DNA of 64,000 nucleotides from Eopsaltria australis (Eukaryota; Chordata; Aves; Passeriformes; Petroicidae), in contig JAVTVJ010000558.1 of NCBI GenBank assembly GCA_034509425.1, positions 434,001 to 498,000 on the forward strand, given 5' to 3'. Under the pieces are notes generated by a model. The model saw only the letters and a list, made by a program, of their open reading frames with translations. It was not told where the DNA came from and did no database searches. The position numbers and the translations under genes were made by a program. Positions 21,901 to 27,413 of this stretch are shown piece by piece (positions within the stretch are counted from its first letter, which is position 1; each line of letters begins with the position of its first letter).

Positions 21901-23613
21901 GAAAAAACCTGACTATAATTTCAGGATTCGTAACTCATGGAACTAAAAAAGGAAAACTGAAGCTCTAATACCGTGGTGTTTCCTCAAACAAATGTCCCCA
22001 CACAGTGGAACACCTTCCAGGCTCCCTCAGTTTAAATTGAAATTTGCTGTCAAAGCAAAGACGAAGTCAAATAGCATGGAGTTTTTCAGCACAAAAAAAA
22101 ATCTTTTCAAGAAAATACACACAACCTGAAATACTCAATTCATCAGGTGTTACAACTTCATCCAATTTCACCTGTAAGAACACAAGACACTGAAATCCTG
22201 TGTAGCTACTACACCTTATCAACCAAGGCCGTCTTCAAAACTTCAAATATACAGCAACAACTTTTAGTCTTAGACACCTCAGTTAAATGAACTATAATCA
22301 AAGACTATTTTATAAGCACAAATTTTTTGTGCATTTTGCGTGGTTTCTGGAATTTTTTAATGCAACTATCAGTTTTCCAGTTCTAACAAGTTACACCTGA
22401 ATTTAAACGGACGTTACCGAGGGGGACACGAGGTGGAAGGGGTACCGAGTCGCCTGGCTGCTTCCAAGAGCTCTCACCCACCAGCGTTATGCAGTTGAAG
22501 CAAAACCAACTCACTCCTCACGCACTCAAGGCAAGAATGGGATTTTTTTTCCCGGGGCAGGGCAATCTGAAAAGGCAGGCAATACACCGAACCTCAGTAA
22601 TGCTCCGTGCAAAAACCAGGGGTGACGATCCCTCAGCCTGACCCAGCTCGGACGCGACACGCCGCTGCGACACTTGGCTCCTCAGCTCGACGTAAGCCCC
22701 GAAATAAAACGAAGCACTCGAGCCGCGCACGGCGCCACCCCCATCCCCCCGCCCCGGCTCCGCGCTCCAGCGCGGGAACTCGCCAGCCCAGCAGGGCCCA
22801 CTCGCAGGGCGGGACCCTCCGCACCGCCTCCCCGGGGCAGGGGGTGGGCGGAAGGCCGGCACCAAGCAGGATCGGGTGCTCCTGGGGAGGGAGCGCTGCC
22901 GCCGGCCGCGCTGCCCCGCCGGCCCTACCCGCGGGCGCGGCTCGGCTCCTCCGCGCCCCGCAGCCGCACAGGTACGGCGGGCAGCCCCGCGGCCCCTCCG
23001 CAGCCAGCCACAGCCCCGCGCCTTCCCCCCGCGGGCCGCTGCTGCCCCACGGCCCCGCCGGGCACGCTCAGAAGGCGGCAGATGCACTTCGGGGGCACAA
23101 GCGCTCCGGGCACAGCAAAGTCAGGCGCGAACAACAGGGAAAGGAAGGTGCAGCTTGGGGGAAGAGTGGGAAAGCCGCTCGAGTGGTAGGGCCACGCTGG
23201 GGAAATAGGTGGGGTGGAAGTCATTCAGGGAGATGCTGCTGATTAAACAAAGGGTTTATTGAACAGTGTTTTGTCCGGAGGGCAAGTGTTTAACTGCCCA
23301 ATTAGCACACTAAAAAGGGAGGAGCGGGGCAAAGGAAACAGTCAGAATAAGCGCAAAGGTTTAAACAAAAAGCTGTTAAACTCATCTAATACAAGACCGT
23401 GGAAAGGGATGAAGTAACTGTTCGCACACAAAAACCCCACTGTCAGCAACTGTCAAGAAGCCCCTCTTGATCTAACACCACCAGTATCTTGGAGTTTGGA
23501 ACCCAAACCGGTGGCTTTCCGCCACCGGTCACTTACAGTAGTAGGGGACGCTGAATGTCTCTGCACACGCCTTGCTCCACCTTTACCCCTTTGCCACGGG
23601 GTACCCTGGCCAT
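852..23613 (-). CDS. multi-exon gene encoding an unidentified helical (HEAT/ARM-like) protein, spliced model
   Basis: This is the span from the last stop codon (852-854) to the proposed start codon (23611-23613) of a minus-strand gene rebuilt from splice signals. At least 24 candidate exons are listed separately. Exons of 16 to 162 bases each keep one open frame between an AG acceptor and a GT donor, and most junctions agree in codon phase, which random sequence would rarely do. The joined peptide is rich in Leu, Ile, Cys and Ser helices, with no signal peptide, zinc-finger spacing or catalytic motif seen. That composition suggests a soluble alpha-helical repeat protein, but this is inference and I do not recognise the family. 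Unresolved phase breaks lie between 10728 and 9724, 6742-3828 and 3470, 3398 and 2321, and 1343 and 953, so small exons are missing. Introns carry CR1 fragments in both orientations. A CpG island covers the 5' end. Confidence 0.72.
1343..1402 (-). CDS. coding exon, 19 codons ([19 protein letters not shown])
   Basis: The acceptor is GTTTGTAGTCTTGTGCAG and the donor is GTAAGA (1337-1342). The open frame continues from 2231-2321 and gives [19 protein letters not shown]. It ends in phase 2, while the final exon begins in phase 0, so a short exon between 1343 and 953 is missing from the model. Confidence 0.68.
2231..2321 (-). CDS. coding exon, 29 codons ([18 protein letters not shown]...)
   Basis: 91 bases between acceptor GCTGAATTTCAG and donor GTGAAA. 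The only open frame encodes [18 protein letters not shown] followed by [11 protein letters not shown], a clear helical protein segment. It ends with two bases that make an Asn codon with the exon at 1343-1402. CR1 sequence begins about 70 bases upstream in the intron. Confidence 0.8.
2390..2565 (-). mobile_element. CR1 LINE 3' fragment
   Basis: On the minus strand it reads like the 3' end of avian CR1, with the segment about the dressing of a two-sided consensus 'lead to hospital' absent and only the tail block present (CTCTGGAGACCACTGGGTCCAAC on plus). It is diverged and truncated at both ends, and lies in an intron. Confidence 0.7.
2680..3155 (+). mobile_element. CR1 LINE 3' end fragment
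   Basis: It carries the conserved CR1 landmarks in order: GAGGCCACAAAGATG, then GAGAGACTGCAGGAGCTGGG, then GAACTTCTTTACACTGAGGG, then CACTGGAACAGGCTGC, then GATCTCCAGAGGTCTCTTCC. The end is near the usual 3' terminus (TTCTGAGATCC). Orientation is opposite to the CR1 piece just before it, so these are two insertions. Confidence 0.88.
3398..3470 (-). CDS. coding exon, 24 codons ([20 protein letters not shown]..)
   Basis: The acceptor is outstanding (CTATATTCTGCCCATCTTTCAG) and the donor is GTAATA. One frame is open for 24 codons: [20 protein letters not shown] then SLKW. The pattern HRDxCSVxxF recalls the C-terminal helical repeats of transportin-3/importin-13 proteins, but the rest of this gene does not resemble them, so I do not assign that family. 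Confidence 0.68.
3828..3848 (-). CDS. possible 21-base micro-exon (EMSGNV)
   Basis: The acceptor is very good (TTTTTGTTTTGTTTATAGTTGCAG). The donor is GTATGA. The phase continues from 4630-4670. The downstream junction to 3398-3470 is out of phase, so another exon lies between or this one is false. Confidence 0.35.
4630..4670 (-). CDS. coding exon ([13 protein letters not shown])
   Basis: The donor is strong (GTGAGG) and the acceptor is TTCCTGGTTGTGAG. Of three frames only the one continuing from 5022-5074 is open. It gives a Cys-rich acidic peptide, [13 protein letters not shown]. Three cysteines in nine residues are notable, but no metal-binding partner motif was seen nearby. Confidence 0.66.
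5022..5074 (-). CDS. coding exon ([17 protein letters not shown])
   Basis: The acceptor is strong (GAGTCTATTTATGTAG) and the donor is a consensus GTAAGT (5016-5021). One frame is open: [17 protein letters not shown], ending in phase 2 and completing a Glu codon with the first base of 4630-4670. Confidence 0.72.
5690..6525 (+). mobile_element. CR1 LINE 3' fragment, about 0.8 kb
   Basis: It begins inside the reverse-transcriptase end (GCCATCCAGAGGGACC) and runs through GGGCTGCATCCAAAGCAGTGT, GAGAAGAGAAGGC, GGTTTAGATTAGATATTAGG and CACTGGAACAGATTGCCCAG to a tail near TTTTATGATTTTTA. It is well preserved compared with the other copies, suggesting a younger insertion. It lies in an intron in antisense orientation to the gene. 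Confidence 0.92.
6742..6759 (-). CDS. possible 18-base micro-exon (IILKAQ)
   Basis: The donor is good (CACAG|GTAATT). The acceptor AG has a weak pyrimidine tract. It would add IILKAQ in phase 0 between 7098-7163 and 5022-5074, which also join in phase without it, so it could be optional or false. Confidence 0.38.
7098..7163 (-). CDS. coding exon, 22 codons ([20 protein letters not shown]..)
   Basis: 66 bases in phase 0 at both ends with acceptor GCTAAATCTCAG and a strong GTAAGA donor (7092-7097). It encodes [20 protein letters not shown] then LG. Its length is an exact multiple of three and it is flanked by in-phase exons on both sides. Confidence 0.76.
8040..8260 (+). mobile_element. CR1 LINE ORF2 internal fragment
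   Basis: The block GGTCTTCTGCTGAATGGGGC and the following 'CTGGTGACAATAGACATGGA' match the CR1 ORF2 region between endonuclease and reverse transcriptase. It is isolated from any CR1 3' end, as happens when an old insertion has decayed or been rearranged. Confidence 0.7.
8440..8635 (+). promoter_or_regulatory. small intragenic CpG-rich block with TATA-like motif
   Basis: About 20 CpG dinucleotides lie within roughly 150 bases of otherwise AT-rich intron, ending in GGGATAAAAAGCAGGG on the plus strand. This combination could be an internal or antisense promoter, or a remnant of a GC-rich insertion. No exon could be tied to it. Confidence 0.35.
8824..8849 (-). CDS. short coding exon (AVINSLEE)
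   Basis: The donor is good (GTAGGT). The acceptor follows CTGTGGTTGGTAAAG. Only one frame is open, and it links 9700-9724 to 7098-7163 in phase at both ends, reading AVINSLEE then GTFFATVV across the junction. Confidence 0.58.
9700..9724 (-). CDS. short coding exon (HLLSQQDT)
   Basis: Both splice sites are strong: a long pyrimidine tract ending in CTCCTCCTCCAG, and a GTAAGG donor (9694-9699). In phase 0 it encodes HLLSQQDT plus one base that makes a Glu codon with the next exon. A second open frame (FTKPTGHW) exists but does not fit downstream. Confidence 0.58.
10364..10389 (-). CDS. possible coding exon (CGQSTAFF)
   Basis: The acceptor (TTACTGTACTTTATAG) is good and the frame continues from 10728-10773. 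The donor (GTCAAT) is weak and the end phase does not fit the preferred frame of the next exon, so this may be a false or misplaced exon. Confidence 0.25.
10728..10773 (-). CDS. coding exon ([14 protein letters not shown])
   Basis: 46 bases between acceptor CTCTCCTAG and donor GTAACA. The frame is set by the previous exon and gives a Tyr at the join. It ends in phase 2. No exon that carries the frame on to 9700-9724 was securely found. Confidence 0.66.
10989..11100 (-). CDS. coding exon ([18 protein letters not shown]...) with retained-intron alternative end
   Basis: The acceptor is outstanding (TTGTTTTCTCTCCCTGATTCCCACTTTTCTCAG, 11101 onward). The donor GTGAGA ends the exon in phase 1, joining a codon shared with 10728-10773. 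If the donor is not used, the frame stays open for 30 more codons to a TAG at 10894-10896 and would give a truncated protein with its own C-terminus. The in-phase downstream exons favour splicing. Confidence 0.78.
11175..12160 (-). mobile_element. CR1 LINE with reverse-transcriptase C-terminal remnant
   Basis: Read on the minus strand this is about 1 kb of CR1. The part at 11689-12051 still encodes the end of the CR1 reverse transcriptase ([20 protein letters not shown], then [19 protein letters not shown]), followed by the usual 3' untranslated blocks toward lower coordinates. The frame is broken downstream, so the copy is dead. It lies in the 2.5-kb intron in the same orientation as the gene. 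Confidence 0.92.
12400..12600 (+). mobile_element. CR1 LINE 3' terminal fragment
   Basis: It contains the CR1 end blocks GTAACAGGCTGCCCACAGAG and GACCTTTAAACGTCCTTTCC, and closes with ATCATTCTATGATCC, the typical CR1 terminus. It is opposite in orientation to the neighbouring copy, so it is an independent insertion. Confidence 0.88.
13557..13658 (-). CDS. coding exon, 34 codons ([15 protein letters not shown]...)
   Basis: 102 bases, phase 0 at both ends, acceptor TACTGGTTCAG and a near-perfect GTGAGT donor (13551-13556). It encodes [20 protein letters not shown] followed by [14 protein letters not shown]. The frame follows directly from the previous exon. The intron after it is 2.5 kb and has been invaded by two CR1 fragments. 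Confidence 0.82.
13799..13960 (-). CDS. coding exon, 54 codons ([14 protein letters not shown]...)
   Basis: This is the longest exon seen: 162 bases, phase 0 at both ends, donor GTAAGG (13793-13798), acceptor CCACTTCAG. The peptide contains two amphipathic helices, one around [20 protein letters not shown] and one around [14 protein letters not shown], as in alpha-helical repeat proteins. It joins the next exon in frame across a 140-base intron. Confidence 0.82.
14034..14107 (-). CDS. coding exon ([18 protein letters not shown]...)
   Basis: The acceptor is excellent (TTGTCTTCCCCTCTGTGCAG) and only the frame continuing from 15214-15254 is open. With the GTATTT donor it spans 74 bases and the following intron is only 73 bases. 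An alternative GTGGGG donor next to 14058 also ends in phase 0 and gives a more usual intron of 97 bases. Confidence 0.65.
14640..14880 (-). repeat. diverged CR1-like block with 16-base tandem duplication
   Basis: Moderately GC-rich sequence resembling a decayed minus-strand CR1 3' region (CTCTCCAAGGAGGGAGACAC and a following CCCAGCAG block). A unit of about 16 bases (CTCGTGCAAAGAAAAG) is present twice in tandem near 14748-14780. Open frames here are by-products of the composition. Confidence 0.4.
15214..15254 (-). CDS. coding exon ([13 protein letters not shown])
   Basis: It ends at a perfect GTGAGT donor (15208-15213). The acceptor (TACACTCAG) has a poor pyrimidine tract. The frame continues the previous exon and leaves one base that makes a Cys codon with the next exon, so this 41-base piece bridges two in-phase neighbours. 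Confidence 0.58.
15325..15399 (-). CDS. coding exon ([18 protein letters not shown]...)
   Basis: 75 bases in a single open frame giving a hydrophobic helix [20 protein letters not shown]. The acceptor is ACTGTCAG. The donor chosen is GTCAGA, which leaves a 70-base intron before the next exon and matches its phase; a GTATAG donor ten bases further on would end in phase 0 and break the frame. The peptide is convincing, the exact donor less so. Confidence 0.55.
15860..15907 (-). CDS. coding exon ([15 protein letters not shown])
   Basis: The acceptor is strong (TTGTTTTGAAACATTTTTAG) and only one of three frames stays open. The donor (GTTTGC) is weak. With it, the last two bases plus the first base of the next exon make a Gln codon. 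The codon pattern looks genuine and both junctions fit. Confidence 0.58.
16110..16225 (-). mobile_element. short CR1 LINE 3' terminal fragment
   Basis: It reads CACAGAATGGTCTGGGTTGG then CATCTAGTTCCAACACC on the plus strand, which is the reverse complement of the standard CR1 3' end. Only about 115 bases remain. Confidence 0.8.
16993..17026 (-). CDS. coding exon ([10 protein letters not shown]...), 3' edge uncertain
   Basis: A superb acceptor (TTATTTTTACCTCTAG) opens a frame beginning [16 protein letters not shown] that stays open for about 170 bases. The donor used here (GTGGTT) is weak but gives the phase needed by the exon at 15860-15907; GTACTG next to 16888 and GTAACA next to 16904 are alternatives that lengthen the exon. 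The acceptor side is well supported, the donor side is not. Confidence 0.5.
18507..18535 (-). CDS. short coding exon (DENLCNITW)
   Basis: The acceptor is very good (TGTCTGTTTTTTATTATTTGTAG). Two donors are possible: GTGAGG just before 18507, ending in phase 1, or GTAGAG just before 18502, ending in phase 0. The first joins in phase to the exon at 16993-17026. The single starting base completes a His codon with the two bases left by the previous exon. Confidence 0.65.
20085..20235 (-). CDS. coding exon ([18 protein letters not shown]...)
   Basis: 151 bases between an acceptor in TTTTTATTTGTAG and a strong GTAAGT donor (20079-20084). One frame is open for 49 codons, an amphipathic helical stretch running from [20 protein letters not shown] through [13 protein letters not shown] to [12 protein letters not shown]. 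It starts and ends in phases that fit the exons at 20893-20953 and 18507-18535. This is among the most convincing exons of the gene. Confidence 0.82.
20893..20953 (-). CDS. coding exon ([20 protein letters not shown])
   Basis: 61 bases between an AG acceptor (20954-20956) and a GTAAAA donor (20887-20892), open in one frame for 20 codons plus one base. The final G pairs with the AG that opens the next exon to make a Glu codon, so the junction is exactly in phase. The basic, helix-forming peptide is typical of folded protein rather than translated repeat. Confidence 0.75.
21862..21877 (-). CDS. 16-base micro-exon
   Basis: It lies between an excellent acceptor (a run of T and C ending in CTTTCAG) and a strong donor GTAAGAAC (21854-21861). 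In the only frame that continues into the next exon it encodes NVVLG after one shared base. Micro-exons are easily predicted by chance, but both splice sites are strong and both phases match. Confidence 0.5.
22478..22566 (-). CDS. alternative 5' exon, coding status uncertain
   Basis: The acceptor is a pyrimidine-rich stretch ending in CAG (22567-22569) and the donor is GTGAGAG (22471-22477). The 89 bases are open in one frame ([20 protein letters not shown]...), starting in phase 0 and ending in phase 2, the phase that the 21862-21877 exon needs. It contains no ATG. It could be an alternative second exon after a 5' exon ending at 23963, where the donor reads CAG|GTGAGG, or it could be untranslated. 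Confidence 0.4.
23537..23613 (-). CDS. candidate first coding exon
   Basis: It starts with ATG at 23611-23613 ([15 protein letters not shown]...) and ends at a strong GTAAGT donor (23531-23536), leaving two bases of a codon. A longer in-frame start exists at 23764-23766 and would add 51 Arg/Gly-rich residues; that extension looks like CpG-island sequence rather than protein, so the shorter start is preferred. It joins in phase to the 16-base exon at 21862-21877. An alternative upstream exon (22478-22566) has the same end phase, so the true N-terminus is uncertain. Confidence 0.45.
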
Positions 23614-24668
23614 GCGCCAGCGGCCCCTAGCCCAGCCTGCCCCTCGCCCAGGCCGCCCCGCCTTCCCGCCGAGCTCTCCGCGTGGGCTGCAGCCCCGCTC
23701 CAGCTCTCCTCCTCTCCTGCTCCGGAGCGAATGCGGCGCCTCGGCGCGCCTCTGCCAGGACCGCATGGCTACCCTTAAGCCCCGGCTCCGCTCCAAGCCC
23801 CTCGACCCGCCCTTCCTTCAGCAGCCCGGGACCGGCAGTCCGTCTGCTCGCCGTCCTGCAGGAGCGGCGAGTTTCGCGGACCGTGGTTACCGCTGCTGCC
23901 GTCCGAGGCTGGGAGCGGAGTGGGGGAAATGTGTCCGCTGCCCGAGGGCGCGGCCGCCTCACCTGATAGCTCTGGCGCTCCCACCACCCCACCGTCCCGT
24001 ACTCGCCCTGCCGCCGACAGGAGGGCGTGTGTCGGTGACCGACAGATAAAGGCCCCTACAGCCCGCCCCCGTGGCCGCCGCCTGAGTGACGCTGCCGGCG
24101 GCCACTCAAGAAGCCCTATGCCAGCGGGGCCGCGCCCCCGGGCAATGCGGGCACTTGGCGGAGCCAAGGCCGGGCGAGTCTTACTCCATGACTACCGCCG
24201 AGCACCTTCGGGCGTCGGGGAGAGCATGGATGGCAGCGGAGTGCTTCGCAGGATGGGGCGGGAGCTTGCCTTCCCCGACCCCGGTAGGGTCAGAGGCAGG
24301 ACACCCACAGTGCTTGCTCATCTCCCTTAAGGCTCCCCGACTGGCCGTCTTTTCCTATGAAATGTAGAGACTCGGAGGCTCCAAGCTGCCTCCTCTCCGG
24401 AAACGGCTCGGCGAGGCGGACGAGCCGCCCGCCCGAAGGGGCGAAGGGGAGCAGCGGCAGCGAGCGCTCCGTGACCTGCGACGCGCGTCAGCCACTCGGA
24501 CAGCGCCGTCCCGCTTCCTGGAGGCGTCCGACTGCGAGGGGACCCCTCTTCGCCTCCGGCAAGGTTCGGCTGCCGAGCACCGCGGCTGCACTCCAATGCT
24601 GCACTCCCTCGGGCGGCTCGTTCCGCGCGGGTAGCGCTCCAGCGACTGCCCAAAGGGGTGGCATTGGT

Positions 24669-24694
24669 AGAGGGAGGGAGGGAGGGAGGGAGGG
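24669..24694 (+). repeat. GGGA tetranucleotide tract, G-quadruplex motif
   Basis: Six consecutive GGGA units form an uninterrupted run of GGG triplets separated by single bases, the strongest class of predicted G-quadruplex. It sits inside the CpG island. The matching C-rich strand could form an i-motif. Confidence 0.8.
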
Positions 24695-25949
24695 TCCCGG
24701 TCCCCGCGGGAGTGCATGGTTTGATGCGTCCCCCGCCCTCCCAGCGCTCCAACGACGTGTCAAAATACACCATTTCACCGCCGGTCCTTGGAAACGACTT
24801 GAAGTTCAACTATCTATTTGCCTCGCTCATATAGAACTCACATTAGTTATTGTCATATGTGAAACAGATAGGTACGGTGTAACATGCTGGCAGCAGCATA
24901 AATTAAACAACAATGGCAGTGCTCGGGGCCGGTCTCTGCCGGTAGCACACGCTGCAGCGCCAGCGTTTACCATCGCCGCCTCCTCCTCCTGCCCAGACCC
25001 TCCCACCGCTGCGGGGACGGAGGGCGAGAGGACGGGAGACGCGCCCGAGGACGGGACGCCCCGTCCGTCCCTTTGCCCGAAGCCTCGCCGGGATCCCTGC
25101 CGCTGCTGCCGGGAGCAAACTTTCCCCACGCACACCGGTGACAGCTGTCCGCGCCCGCCGCCTCGGTAGGACCACGGACAGAGATCGGGGCCGCCCCGCC
25201 CACGCTGCCCATGCACCGCCGCGCAGTGCCCCGACGCCCCGAACAAAGGGACGCGTCCCCTCCCGCGGCGGGTTATTCATCCCCACGAAAAGACACGGGT
25301 CCGCCTCCCCTCTCCCCCCCGCCCCGCCCGGCAGTAATAGACTTCTCCCCTGGAAAGCTCAGCGGCTCTCCTCACCCCGCCGCCCGCCCTCCGCACCCGC
25401 TGACAATACGGCCGACCGCGTCTTTGTGCGCCGTGGCACGCAGTCGCCTCCCAGCCCCGCAGGAAGCCACAAAAATGCCGTGCCGCTAATGCAATTAGGC
25501 GCGGAGAGCCTTATCCCGGCTAATCTGGCAATGCGGGTTTATCTCCTCAAAGCGATACCGTCTCCCTTCACCCGCACGGTGCGGGTCCGTCCCCTCGGAT
25601 ACTCCCCGCAAGGAGACGTATCCGGGGCTGGACGGGCGCGGTCATGCCGGGAACTTTGCAGCTGGGCCAGCCCAGGTAGGGATGCGCACGCCGTCCTGCG
25701 TGGGCGCGGTGCGGTCCCCCAGTTTCAGCGGCTGCCCTCCCCACGCTGCAAACACTTCCAGCAGCTCAGCTCCGCGGGCACGCTGCCATAGCCGCGAACT
25801 GCCTCACTCAGCGCCTTCGGCACGAACCGTGTCAATACGGAGCAAACACAGGTGATCAGCGTAATTCTACAAGGCATGCACCTCTGGAATGGGTCGCGTG
25901 GACCCCATCGCACACGTACAATAACGGAAAGAATCAAGCCATAACTTAC

Positions 25950-26640
25950 CTTCCTCTCCGCGGCTTACCAAAAAAAAAAAAAAAAAAAATGGTGCAGTTC
26001 TCCCCGATAGGAGTAAGAGGCAGATGGATAGTTCTCTCAAGACAACAGACAAAGAGCTAAATTGCTGACAGTTCTGAAAGGAAGCAAATAAAACCAAACA
26101 AAACAAAACCAAAAATCCTTCCCTCCCCACCAACAGTCCGACACTGGGGAAAAATCAAAATTAAAAAATGGGAAATTAAAAAATGAAAACGGGAGAACTC
26201 AAAGGGAAGTGACAGGACCTCCTTTCGCAATCCAATGGAACAAAAAGGAGGGAGAAATGAAGGAACAAAGAAAGAAGGATGGAAGGGCGATTTTAAAGAC
26301 GCTCTCTCCCTTCCTCCTGCTGGTCACTTCCTAACGGCTCGCCACCCCTAGCCAACTGCGGCATCACGGGTGCGCGGGGGATCGCGGGGGGACGCCGTGC
26401 GTGCGGTGCGTGCCGCGCCTGCTGGGAGGCGGACCGCTCCGCAGATTTACAGCCCGCCGCCCGGCTCCTGCCCGCCGCCGTACCGGGGTGCGTGCGTCTG
26501 CGATGCCGCGCCCGGCGGCGCGCGGCCGCGGGGCGCGGCGGGGGCGTCCGTCAGAGGCGGCCGCGTCCCGTCCCGCGTCCGTCCGTCCCGCCACGCCCCC
26601 CGCGCAGCAGCCGCCCCCCCCTCCCCCGCCACGCGCGGCA
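25950..26640 (-). other. possible untranslated 5' exon ending at a consensus donor
   Basis: The sequence GAGAGGAAG|GTAAGTT on the minus strand (exon edge 25950) is a near-perfect splice donor. About 700 bases upstream lie two CCAAT boxes and GC boxes in the right orientation. The 5' limit given is a guess from promoter geometry. It could be an alternative first exon of the minus-strand gene. Confidence 0.3.
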
Positions 26641-27060
26641 GCGGCCCCGCACCCGGCGCAACGCAGGCTGCTGGCGGCGCCGCGCGCCCACATTGGCCAG
26701 GCCGCCGCCTGCTCGCCCCGCCCCCGGCGAGGCGGCGGTCGCCCATTGGCCGCGCGGACCGCCACTCGGCAGGGCCATGGCGCCGCGCTTCAGCGTGCGT
26801 TGCGCCGTGCGGGGCCGCCTCTGCGCGCGCGGCCGGGCCCAGAGCGGGCGGCCCCTGCGCGGCCCCGCGGCCTCTCCCAGCACGGCCGCTCCGCCGCCCC
26901 TCCGCGCCGGGGGCTGCTCCGGAGGCTCGGGAAGCTCCACGGCGGGTCGGCCGCCGCTGCCTGCTTGGTCAGCCACGTGGGAGCGGGGCGGTGCATCTCG
27001 GCACGCCCGGGGCGGCCGGCTCGCCCTGCCCTGCCACCATTCCTTCGCAAGAAGTGCTGC
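26330..27060. promoter_or_regulatory. CpG island with minus-strand CCAAT pair
   Basis: A second dense CpG island, separated from the first by about 500 AT-rich bases. Two ATTGG motifs (26692-26696 and 26745-26749), that is CCAAT on the minus strand, are 53 bases apart with CGCCCCGCCCCCGGCG between them. Paired CCAAT boxes with GC boxes are typical of NF-Y/Sp1 promoters lacking TATA. Direction is probably minus, but divergent use is possible. No conserved protein was recognised in the open frames. Confidence 0.6.
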
Positions 27061-27085
27061 CGAGAAAGCATGGCGAGAAAGCAGC

Positions 27086-27184
27086 CTTTTTTTTTCTTTT
27101 TTTCTTTTTTTTTTTTTCTTTTTGTGTTATTTTTCTGTTTGATTTTGTTTGGCTTTTTTGGCTTTTTTTTTTTTTTTTTTTTTT
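27086..27184 (+). repeat. T-rich low-complexity tract
   Basis: Nearly 100 bases of T runs broken by single C or G bases, on the edge of the CpG island. It lies directly beyond the end of GC-rich DNA. Confidence 0.9.
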
Positions 27185-27330
27185 ATGCCCCCACTCCTCC
27201 CAGTTCTGTCCGCCCGTGTGCTAAATTGTTGTCACCGGGCAGGGACTGCTCTTGCCGTTTTACCTTCCGAGACTGGATATATTAATGAGTGTTAAATAAT
27301 GATATATTAATAATATTCTAACAAGCATTC

Positions 27331-27413
27331 AGGGAAGGGAAGGGAAGGGAAGGGAAGGGAAGGGAAGGGAAGGGAAGGGAAGGGAAGGGAAGGGAAGGGA
27401 AGGGAAGGGAAGG
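27331..27413 (+). repeat. GGGAA pentanucleotide minisatellite (about 16 copies)
   Basis: Perfect tandem copies of GGGAA in an all-purine strand. The run can form G-quadruplex (GGG with two-base loops) or triplex DNA. Its perfection suggests ongoing length change. Confidence 0.97.

Larger units (their letters stand above)
22400..25850. promoter_or_regulatory. large CpG island cluster at the 5' end of the minus-strand gene
   Basis: About 3.4 kb of very GC-rich, CpG-dense DNA interrupted by an AT-rich notch near 24785-24925. It holds several minus-strand donors suited to first exons (next to 22478, 23537 and 23963) and plus-strand donor-like sites (CAG|GTAGGG near 25674, CAG|GTGATC near 25849). 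This fits a promoter region with alternative and perhaps two-way transcription. The long open frames in it, up to 270 codons, result from GC content. Confidence 0.8.

Noticed and set aside
22126..22171. Possible cassette exon ([15 protein letters not shown]) with a strong acceptor
   Set aside because: Its end phase fits none of the neighbouring exons and its donor (GTTGTG) is weak. It may be a decoy or rarely used exon.
24357..25169. 270-codon open frame on the plus strand in the CpG island
   Set aside because: Pro/Arg/Ser-rich composition, overlaps equally open frames on the other strand, and spans the AT-rich notch. It is what GC-rich DNA with few stop codons produces.
26370..27285. Open frames of 216-294 codons in the second CpG island
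   Set aside because: Three plus-strand frames are open at once, rich in Arg/Ala/Pro, and all run into a poly-Phe stretch from the T-rich tract. No conserved protein is visible.
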